The notes under the pieces: generated by a model
Databases searched by the model: none
What the model was told of the DNA's origin: nothing
Seen by the model: the letters and a program-made list of their open reading frames with translations, nothing else
Part shown: piece after piece, positions 1 to 5,729 of the stretch
Layout: every line of letters begins with the position of its first letter
Position numbering within the stretch: position 1 is the first letter of the stretch
Source of the DNA: Bacteroidales bacterium UBA6192
GTDB lineage: Bacteria > Bacteroidota > Bacteroidia > Bacteroidales > F082
Assembly: GCA_002422725.1 (NCBI GenBank)
Contig: DITE01000116.1
Location: 1 to 12,580 of the forward strand
Direction: 5' to 3'
DNA: 12,580 nt
Translations under genes and position numbers: made by a program

Positions 1-33
1 GGCTGTTAAACGAATTTACAGCCTCTTTTCTTT
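1..33 (+). terminator. Rho-independent terminator of an off-window gene
   Basis: The first six bases GGCTGT pair with ACAGCC at 18-23. With one bulged T the stem extends through TAAA/TTTA to about nine pairs closed by a CGAA loop. A T-rich run (TCTTTTCTTT) follows directly, as expected for intrinsic termination on the plus strand. The gene it ends lies left of the window. It may also stop minus-strand transcription from the lipoprotein that ends at 133, but the bases that would show a T-tract on that strand are outside the window. Positions 34-132 contain nothing else I can support. Confidence 0.7.
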
Positions 34-132
34 AATCTTCAAATTTCTTCCTGCAACAGTTTTTCATTCGCGAATGGGAAACCGACCCTCGCTTCAGACT
101 TTTTAACCAGAGTCGGCCATTGGTGATGAATC

Positions 133-597
133 CTAATTGAAAATTCGCAGCATTTGTCCGTTATACACAGTATTATATCTGATAAGCGGATAGCGTCCTT
201 CTCCTTCAAATCTGCTTCCATCCAGAATAAGATAGGAAGTGTTGGTGCATGTGTCCTGAACGAACGGAAAGTAATCATCCACCAATAACCTTGTACAAAC
301 GCCCTGAGCTGTGCAACATTTACCGGCATTGTTGGGCGGGTAACGATCGTAGGCAATAAACTCATCAATGGCCAATCGGTAAACGATCAGTCCACGGCTT
401 GGTGGTTCGGATGTCAGATAAATCCAGCCTCCAACAGTGTTCAACTCCTGATAAAAGGTCGAACCCGGATCGATCGTAATATTAATGTAAACTGACGGAA
501 TATCAGGATTCTGCTCTTCCTTGCCGCATCCCGCAATCATAAACACGATAACCAGCGACAGGAATTTTAGCACAGTAATTTGTAAGTATTTGTTCAT
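133..597 (-). CDS. Small lipoprotein with a degenerate Rieske-like domain
   Basis: A 154-residue protein with an ATG start at 597 (reverse strand) and a TAG stop. The N-terminus is a lipoprotein signal: hydrophobic segment at residues 9-22 and lipobox I-A-G-C with Cys24, followed by G-K-E-E, so outer-membrane anchoring is likely. The rest resembles the small Rieske-type ferredoxin-like lipoproteins common in Bacteroidota: 'IVYRL...FIAYDRYPP' near 71-88, 'DGSRFEGEG' near 126-134, and a terminal 'YPLIRYNTVYNGQMLRIFN' (136-154), which fits the last strands of that fold. The cluster-binding motifs (CxH and CxxH) are mostly gone. The first Cys position reads Tyr86 and its His reads Pro88. In the second pair Cys117 is kept, but the His position reads Thr120. 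Cys94, Cys95 and Cys101 lie in an insertion between them. It therefore probably does not bind a [2Fe-2S] cluster and its role is unknown. The domain call is by eye from remembered family patterns. It is transcribed divergently from the next gene. Confidence 0.75.
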   Translation of the reverse strand: MNKYLQITVLKFLSLVIVFMIAGCGKEEQNPDIPSVYINITIDPGSTFYQELNTVGGWIYLTSEPPSRGLIVYRLAIDEFIAYDRYPPNNAGKCCTAQGVCTRLLVDDYFPFVQDTCTNTSYLILDGSRFEGEGRYPLIRYNTVYNGQMLRIFN

Positions 598-621
598 GAA
601 TCGCAGGGATGTTTGGTGAAT

Positions 622-642
622 CTATACCTAAAACGGTATTAG
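622..642. repeat. Imperfect dyad between the divergent genes
   Basis: CTATACC (622-628) and GGTATTAG (635-642) form an inverted repeat with one bulge around the six-base centre TAAAAC. It sits in the 86-base space between the two divergently transcribed lipoprotein genes and about 17 bases upstream of the putative plus-strand -7 box. Its position fits an operator, but it is short and may be chance. Confidence 0.3.
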
Positions 643-666
643 TGGGATAAAATTACACTATTTTTG
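639..666 (+). promoter_or_regulatory. Putative Bacteroidetes-type promoter for the lipoprotein-kinase operon
   Basis: TATTTTTG at 659-666 matches the Bacteroidetes -7 consensus TAnnTTTG at every fixed base. The -33 region is weak: TTAG at 639-642 instead of TTTG. The predicted start of transcription is near 672. That would leave a very short leader before ATG 684 or ATG 693, and it argues against the in-frame TTG at 672 as the translation start. Confidence 0.45.
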
Positions 667-683
667 CTTGATTGAGTCAAATT

Positions 684-980
684 ATGCTTTCCATGATATA
701 CCGAAAAACCCTGATACCTTTCTTTTTTGCACTGTTGTTCACATTTACCGTTGTTTCGTGCAAAACAAGTGATTCCACCAAATCGCGTTTAGCTGCTGAG
801 AAAACAGAATCTGCTGAAATAAAAGAAATTGAAAAAGAGTATGAAGAAGGGCTTAAGAATCATCAGAAAATGCAGTCGAAAGAAACGCAAAAAATGATGA
901 AGAAAGCGAAAAAACGCAATAAAAAGCTTTTAAAACACAGAAAGATATCCTGGTTTAAGCGTGTTTTTGACAGTGATTAA
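684..980 (+). CDS. Small Lys/Glu-rich lipoprotein, function unknown
   Basis: About 98 residues from ATG 684; ATG 693 is an equally good start, and a TTG at 672 is in frame but less likely. A hydrophobic stretch rich in Phe and Leu (residues 10-24) ends in the lipobox V-V-S-C with Cys26, so the mature protein is probably a lipid-anchored periplasmic or outer-membrane peptide of about 73 residues. The mature part is almost entirely charged: first Glu/Lys (EIKEIEKEYEEG), then strongly basic (KKAKKRNKKLLKHRK), ending WFKRVFDSD. It is probably helical, perhaps a coiled coil. I recognise no domain, although the 'HQKMQSKETQKMMKKAKKR' type of tail is reminiscent of small hypothetical proteins in Bacteroidales. 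Only 12 bases separate its stop from the kinase start, so the two are probably co-transcribed, which makes an accessory role to the kinase possible but unproven. Confidence 0.75.
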   Translation: MLSMIYRKTLIPFFFALLFTFTVVSCKTSDSTKSRLAAEKTESAEIKEIEKEYEEGLKNHQKMQSKETQKMMKKAKKRNKKLLKHRKISWFKRVFDSD

Positions 981-992
981 ACAGCCAAATTT

Positions 993-3900
993 GTGAAAAT
1001 AATCAGGTTTTTTGTTATTTTTCATGCACTTTCCTTATTGGTCCAACCGGTAATAAGCCAACCAAAAGGTATGTCGAAGCAGCATATGGTATTCCGTCAT
1101 CTGATGTCGGAAAATATAACCCTGGAAAAGGGGTTGAGCCAAAACTCCATTTATTCGATCGCAGAAGACAGCCGTGGATTAATCTGGATTGGAACCTGGG
1201 ATGGACTGAACCGATATGACGGTTACACTTTTAAAATATACAACAAAGAGAACGGGCTTACAAATGAAACCATCAGAACATTGCTCAGGTCGGGTAACAA
1301 CTTGTGGATTGGAACGGAAAACGGACTTACTCTGCTGAACACCGAGACCAATGTCATGACATCATTTCTTTCGGACGAATATGACACAACCAGCCTGACC
1401 AATAACTGGATCAATCATATATACGAAGATCACCAGGGTAAGATTTGGATAAGTACCATAAATGGACTGAATGAATATCTGCCGCAATCTCAACACTTCA
1501 GGCAATATTTCAGTTCAAATTACAGCAATCCGCTCCGGAGCAACCACTACAATATGATTAGCCAGAACAGCCAGAACAAATATTGGGTGGCAACCAATTA
1601 TGGTCTGGTTTATTATGAAATTTCTACAGGTCGAATTAGTCGCTATTTTCATAAACCTGACGACACAACCAGCCTGCCCGACAATCAGGTAAACAAAGTA
1701 ACCATTGACCACAGTGGATTTGTATGGGTAGGAACCAAAAAAGGGCTTGCTTTCCTTGATCCGGCAACAGGAGTTTTTCACCGCCACTACCACAACATAA
1801 ATCTTACTGAGGTGGTTGGTGAGGTTGAGATCAGAAGTTTGCTCTATGAGACCGGAAAAGGAATCTGGATTGGAACAGGAGGTTATGGTTTGTTTTTTCT
1901 GGATGAAAACAACAAAACATTCCTGCACTACAAGCGCGACAACAATAAACTATACAGCATCAGCGATAACCGAATCCAGCATATTTTTATCGACAAGAAT
2001 GGTATTGTGTGGGTGGGCACTTTCAGTGGCATCAATATACTCAACCGAAATGCTCCGGTTTTCAGGCTCTACCGGAACATGTCCAACAAAAAAGATGCGC
2101 CGCCTGGCAATGCCGTCTGGGATTTTACTGAAACAGAGCCCGGCGTGATCTGGATTGCCAATGATGATGGAATCAGTATTTTTAATAAATCATCCGGATC
2201 CTTCACCACAATCAAACACAATCCTGACCAACCCAATAGTCTGCCAGGAAACCTGGTACGGTCAATTTTCCGCGACAGCAAAGGAATGATGTGGATCGGA
2301 ACACGCGACAAAGGATTAAGCAGTTACGATATAAAGAATAACAAATTCACCAATTTTCTTTACAACGAAACGGATACATTATCGCTTAGCAATGACTATG
2401 CCCTGAACATAACAGAGGATAATAGGGGCAATATATGGGTTGCTACGGAGTCGGGGCTAAATCGTTTTATCCCGGAAATGAATGGCTTCAAACGGTATTT
2501 CAGCAATAAAACGGATGAAAGTTCAATAGCCCACAACCATATTTATGATTTTCACATCGATTCAACAGGAAATCTATGGATTACGACGGCCGACGGGTTG
2601 ATGCTCTACAACCCTGACCGCGACAATTTTCAAACGTATCGACTCACAACCGATCAATTGGAAAGTAATCCAAGCAACAACAATAAATTCTTATCTATTT
2701 CGGAGGATCGGCAAGGTAACTTCTGGATTGGCACCCGGGGCAGCGGCCTGGCAATGTTTAATCCCGTAGAAAAACAATTCTCCCTTTTTACTGAAGAGGA
2801 TGAACTTGCAAACAACCTTGTTTACGGAGCAATACAAGATAGACAAGGGGATCTCTGGATTACCACCAACAAGGGTCTGTCAAGGCTTAATCCACAGGAT
2901 TTCAGCATTACGAATTTCGATGTGAATGACGGGCTTCAGAGCAATGAATTCAACCTGAACGCATTATTGTGCACAAGTGATGGCGAAATCTTTGCAGGAG
3001 GCATGAATGGTTTCAACTGCTTTTATCCCGACGATATCAGATTAAATCAAAAACCTCCTTCCGTTATCATTACAACATTCAAAAAGTTCAACATCGATCA
3101 GGGGATCACCTTGAACAACGGTGATGTTATCAGACTTCAACACGATGACAATTTCTTTTCTTTTGAGTTCACTGCACTCGACTACCGTAGTCCATTGAAA
3201 AACAAATACCGCTATAAACTCGAAAATTATGATGAGGACTGGATTGATCGTGGTGCTGACAGGCGTTATGCAGAATATGCCAGAGTGAAACCTGGCAACT
3301 ATGTTTTCAGACTGGTGGCATCGAACAGCGATGGATACTGGAACAAGGAAGGCATCAACATCAGCATCATCATCGCACCGCCCTGGTATGCCACCTGGTG
3401 GTTTCGCATCACACTGCTTCTTCTGATTTTAAGCCTTGCTTATCTGCTCGCTAAAATCAGGATCAATGCCTTGCACCGCAAACATGATCATGAGAAAAAA
3501 CTCCTGTCGCTTGAAAAACAATTGTATGAGCTCGAACAAAAAGCCCTTCAATTGCAGATGAATCCGCATTTTCTCTTCAATTCGCTCAATAGCATACAGA
3601 GTTTTGTGGTCAACAACGACATTGACAATGCCATACACTATTTGTCAAAATTCTCCCAACTCATGCGACGCATTTTGAGTAACTCGGGCGAGAGTTTTAT
3701 TCCGCTGAATGATGAAATCCAGGCCTTGCAACTTTATCTTGATATTGAAAAACTCAGGTTTGCCAACAAGTTTGATTATCAGATCTACATTGATCCCAAT
3801 ATAGATGAGGAGTTTGTTGAAATCCCTCCAATGATTCTTCAGCCATACGTCGAAAACGCCATCATTCATGGTCTGATGCACAAAATGGTCAAAGGAAGCT

Positions 3901-4163
3901 TGTATATCGGATTCAGTCTGGTAGGCGAAAACATTCTCTGTGTAATCGAAGATGATGGAATAGGAAGGGAAAAATCGGCTGAGTTAAGACGTCAATCAGG
4001 CATTGTAAGAAAATCGAGGGGTATGCTTATAACAGGCGAGCGGCTTTCAATTCTCAACCAATATTCTTCGCAACGCTATGAAGTAAAAGTGATCGACCTG
4101 AAAAATGAGCTTGGCGAAGCAAGTGGTACACGTGTAGAAATTATTTTGCATTACAAGGACTGA
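993..4163 (+). CDS. Two-propeller (Reg_prop/Y_Y_Y) sensor histidine kinase, LytS/YehU type
   Basis: A membrane sensor kinase of 1056 residues with a GTG start. The GTG is kept because it gives a proper signal peptide (residues 1-22, ending VISQ); the first Met, at 1071, would remove it. Residues about 45-680 hold fourteen blades with the recurring W-I/V-G-T-x-x-G-L pattern (Trp near 65, 105, 152, 198, 245, 292, 340, 387, 434, 482, 529, 578 and 622, then a degenerate blade near 667), consistent with two seven-bladed propellers. A Y_Y_Y domain follows at about 715-795 (YRYKLENYDEDW, then PGNYVFRLVASNSDG). One transmembrane segment (about 803-821) leads into a cytoplasmic coiled coil (828-855) and a His_kinase domain. 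Visible kinase motifs are QMNPHFLFNSLNS with phospho-acceptor His859, the N-box PYVENAIIHG (Asn955), EDDGIGR (987-992), and a terminal GTRVEI. There is no receiver or AraC domain fused, so it differs from the hybrid two-component systems of Bacteroides and must signal through a separate regulator, evidently the LytTR protein 82 bases downstream. The ligand is unknown. Confidence 0.96.
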   Translation: MKIIRFFVIFHALSLLVQPVISQPKGMSKQHMVFRHLMSENITLEKGLSQNSIYSIAEDSRGLIWIGTWDGLNRYDGYTFKIYNKENGLTNETIRTLLRSGNNLWIGTENGLTLLNTETNVMTSFLSDEYDTTSLTNNWINHIYEDHQGKIWISTINGLNEYLPQSQHFRQYFSSNYSNPLRSNHYNMISQNSQNKYWVATNYGLVYYEISTGRISRYFHKPDDTTSLPDNQVNKVTIDHSGFVWVGTKKGLAFLDPATGVFHRHYHNINLTEVVGEVEIRSLLYETGKGIWIGTGGYGLFFLDENNKTFLHYKRDNNKLYSISDNRIQHIFIDKNGIVWVGTFSGINILNRNAPVFRLYRNMSNKKDAPPGNAVWDFTETEPGVIWIANDDGISIFNKSSGSFTTIKHNPDQPNSLPGNLVRSIFRDSKGMMWIGTRDKGLSSYDIKNNKFTNFLYNETDTLSLSNDYALNITEDNRGNIWVATESGLNRFIPEMNGFKRYFSNKTDESSIAHNHIYDFHIDSTGNLWITTADGLMLYNPDRDNFQTYRLTTDQLESNPSNNNKFLSISEDRQGNFWIGTRGSGLAMFNPVEKQFSLFTEEDELANNLVYGAIQDRQGDLWITTNKGLSRLNPQDFSITNFDVNDGLQSNEFNLNALLCTSDGEIFAGGMNGFNCFYPDDIRLNQKPPSVIITTFKKFNIDQGITLNNGDVIRLQHDDNFFSFEFTALDYRSPLKNKYRYKLENYDEDWIDRGADRRYAEYARVKPGNYVFRLVASNSDGYWNKEGINISIIIAPPWYATWWFRITLLLLILSLAYLLAKIRINALHRKHDHEKKLLSLEKQLYELEQKALQLQMNPHFLFNSLNSIQSFVVNNDIDNAIHYLSKFSQLMRRILSNSGESFIPLNDEIQALQLYLDIEKLRFANKFDYQIYIDPNIDEEFVEIPPMILQPYVENAIIHGLMHKMVKGSLYIGFSLVGENILCVIEDDGIGREKSAELRRQSGIVRKSRGMLITGERLSILNQYSSQRYEVKVIDLKNELGEASGTRVEIILHYKD

Positions 4164-4172
4164 TAAATAGTG

Positions 4173-4201
4173 TTGATGTGACAAGAAGCTTGCTACATTT
4201 G
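4173..4201 (+). promoter_or_regulatory. Putative promoter of the LytTR regulator
   Basis: TTG at 4173-4175 and TACATTTG at 4194-4201 are 18 bases apart. The second matches TAnnTTTG at every fixed base. Transcription would start near 4208, giving a leader of about 38 bases before ATG 4246. It lies in the 82-base gap after the kinase, so the regulator could be made independently as well as by read-through. Confidence 0.5.
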
Positions 4202-4245
4202 CTTTCAGACAGGTGCTAAGTTAAACTCACTAATTAGATACCAAT

Positions 4246-4995
4246 ATGATAAGATGTGTGATTGTCGAAGATGAGCCCAGATCGCGCGAAACCCTGAGGG
4301 GATTGATCAATCGGTTCTGCAACGATGTGATGATTTGCGCTGAGGCAGGGGGAGTAGTTTCAGGCATTGAGGCGATCAGGCTTCATAATCCTGATTTGGT
4401 TTTTCTGGACATTGAAATGCCTGATGGCAGTGGGTTCAAATTGCTCGAAAGGCTTCATCCTGTTGACTTCGATGTTGTTTTTACAACAGCATTCGAACAA
4501 TTTGCTATAAAAGCCATCCGTTTTGCTGCGCTTGACTACCTGCTCAAGCCCATTGATTCCAATGAACTGATCGCTGCTATTGAAAAGGTAAAATCCTCCA
4601 AAGAGAAAAGAAACAATCAGAAAAATATTGAGGTACTTATCAGCAACCTCAGACCCGAAGCGCTGGAATCAAAAAAAATAGTGCTTTCCACACTCGAAAA
4701 ATTGCATGTGGTTGAAATAGATAGTATTGTAAGATGCGAGTCGGATAATTACTATACCCATTTTTATTTTACCAATGGCAGCCACCTGTTGATCAGCAAA
4801 ACCCTTAAGGATGTAGAAATGCTTTTGGAAGGCAATAATTTTATCAGGCCGCACAAATCGCACCTTATCAATATCAGAATGATCCGGAACTACTCGCGCG
4901 AAGAAGGCTATTTTATTACCCTTAATGACAATACAAAAATTCCTGTTTCGCGCCGGAAGAGGGAAAAAATCCTGGAGATCATCTCCAATATCTGA
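4246..4995 (+). CDS. LytTR-family response regulator (receiver + LytTR)
   Basis: A 249-residue cytoplasmic transcription regulator. The receiver domain (1-120) has the acidic pair Glu8/Asp9, phospho-acceptor Asp55 in LVFLDIEMPDGSG, Thr80/Thr81 in VVFTTAF, and Lys101 in LLKPID, so every catalytic position is present. A linker rich in Lys and Asn (115-140) joins the LytTR DNA-binding domain (about 144-246), with VVEIDSIVRCESDNYYT, the signature FIRPHKSHLIN (199-209) and the closing IPVSRRKREKI. The family binds direct repeats upstream of target promoters. It is the obvious partner of the kinase just upstream, and kinase/LytTR pairs of this layout are common in Bacteroidota. Target genes cannot be read from the sequence; the receptor operon 735 bases downstream is a candidate by position only. 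Confidence 0.97.
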   Translation: MIRCVIVEDEPRSRETLRGLINRFCNDVMICAEAGGVVSGIEAIRLHNPDLVFLDIEMPDGSGFKLLERLHPVDFDVVFTTAFEQFAIKAIRFAALDYLLKPIDSNELIAAIEKVKSSKEKRNNQKNIEVLISNLRPEALESKKIVLSTLEKLHVVEIDSIVRCESDNYYTHFYFTNGSHLLISKTLKDVEMLLEGNNFIRPHKSHLINIRMIRNYSREEGYFITLNDNTKIPVSRRKREKILEIISNI

Positions 4996-5043
4996 TATTA
5001 CAAAAAAAGTGAAAATCACAGGCTTATCAATCCTTAAACTTAT

Positions 5044-5069
5044 CGGAAAAAGCCGTTTTCTTTTTTTTA
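5044..5069 (+). terminator. Possible terminator after the LytTR regulator
   Basis: GAAAA (5046-5050) pairs with TTTTC (5056-5060) and is followed by eight T residues. An alternative CGG/CCG pairing overlaps it. The stem is A-T rich and weak, so this is tentative. It lies 50 bases after the regulator stop, in the right place to separate the regulator from the next gene. Confidence 0.35.
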
Positions 5070-5092
5070 TCACCGCAATGCTTAATATTTAC

Positions 5093-5100
5093 TATTTTTA
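5093..5100 (+). promoter_or_regulatory. Possible -7 element before the small membrane protein
   Basis: TATTTTTA matches TAnnTTTG except at the last base and lies 30 bases before the ATG at 5131. I see no convincing TTG at the -33 position. The 135-base gap from 4996 to 5130 holds only this and the possible terminator. Confidence 0.25.
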
Positions 5101-5130
5101 ACCTCCCAAATTAAAGGGTCTCAACTAACC

Positions 5131-5601
5131 ATGGAAGACTATTTTTATATTATTATCGGTATCCTTTGGGTGGTTTTTTCGGTAATCAAGGCAAGCCGGA
5201 AAAACAAACCTGTCGATACCATCGAAACCGATGATGAAGAATTGCCTGAATCAAGACCATCGTCACTCGAAGATATTCTGGGCGAATTTCTGGAACCCGA
5301 TACGTATAAGCGAAGGGAAAAAACAATAACGGAAATTGAATATGTTGACGAACCAGTTGTCAGTCTCGAGGAACAATTCATTCAATCGAACCAATACAAT
5401 CAATATACAGGAGTAATCGGGGACGCTACAGAGTCCACGCTGGAAACATTTCAGTCGTTGGAGGATGATGATAGCCCGGGAGCCTTGACAAATACACAAA
5501 TAACCGATACAGATATTACAATTCAGGAAAACAGGGAAGCCCTGTTTGATCTCAGAAAAGCTGTCATTTATCAGGCCATTTTGCAGCGGCCATATGCTTA
5601 A
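5131..5601 (+). CDS. Single-pass membrane protein with acidic linker, unknown function
   Basis: A 156-residue protein from ATG 5131. The first residues form a transmembrane helix (about 4-20, YFYIIIGILWVVFSVIK) followed by the basic patch KASRKNK, which predicts the N-terminus outside and the long tail in the cytoplasm. Residues 30-135 are acidic, low in hydrophobics and probably disordered (DTIETDDEELPES, DDDSPG). The last 18 residues, FDLRKAVIYQAILQRPYA, look like an amphipathic conserved segment. I recall the same kind of ending (DLRKAVIYSEIL.RPY) on many short hypothetical membrane proteins of Bacteroidales, which argues this is a real gene and that the tail is the functional part, perhaps a docking motif. 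No enzymatic motif is present. It stands alone between the regulator and the receptor, with its own possible promoter, so membership in either unit is unclear. Confidence 0.85.
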   Translation: MEDYFYIIIGILWVVFSVIKASRKNKPVDTIETDDEELPESRPSSLEDILGEFLEPDTYKRREKTITEIEYVDEPVVSLEEQFIQSNQYNQYTGVIGDATESTLETFQSLEDDDSPGALTNTQITDTDITIQENREALFDLRKAVIYQAILQRPYA

Positions 5602-5632
5602 CAAATTGTTAACCAAATGTAAACTTTTTTGG
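5598..5632 (+). repeat. Short inverted repeats at the end of the small membrane protein gene
   Basis: TTAACA-AAT-TGTTAA (5598-5612) is a perfect dyad that includes the TAA stop. It is followed by CCAAA...TTTGG (5613-5617 / 5628-5632) with a six-T run. Both are A-T rich. They could act as a weak terminator or an operator in the 128-base space before the receptor gene, or mean nothing. Confidence 0.3.
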
Positions 5633-5654
5633 ATTCAGACTGTCGTTTTTCTTG

Positions 5655-5683
5655 TTGGATAAACCGAATTATTTTTATCTTTA
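5655..5683 (+). promoter_or_regulatory. Putative promoter of the TonB receptor operon
   Basis: TTG at 5655-5657 and TATCTTTA at 5676-5683 are 18 bases apart, the same spacing as at the regulator promoter. The second element matches TAnnTTTG at all but the last fixed base. Transcription would start near 5689-5690, giving a leader of about 40 bases before ATG 5730. No Shine-Dalgarno is visible, and the region before the start is A/T rich, as usual in this phylum. Confidence 0.5.
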
Positions 5684-5729
5684 CCGGCCTTTAACGCACA
5701 AAGAGTAGTAGAACATAAATTTACATGGT

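Noticed and set aside
1515..1928. Long minus-strand open frame of 137 codons inside the kinase gene
   Set aside because: It lies wholly within the well-supported propeller region, has no signal peptide or domain, and its composition is that of an antisense shadow. The same applies to the other antisense frames inside the kinase, regulator and receptor genes.
1180..2740. Recurring TGGATTGGAAC-like DNA words
   Set aside because: They encode the W-I-G-T blade motif of the propellers. They are explained by protein repeats, not by a DNA-level repeat array.
5602..5729. Paired LytTR binding repeats upstream of the receptor
   Set aside because: I scanned for TACnGTTnn-like repeats about one helical turn apart and found only poor single matches, so direct control by the neighbouring regulator is not supported by sequence here.
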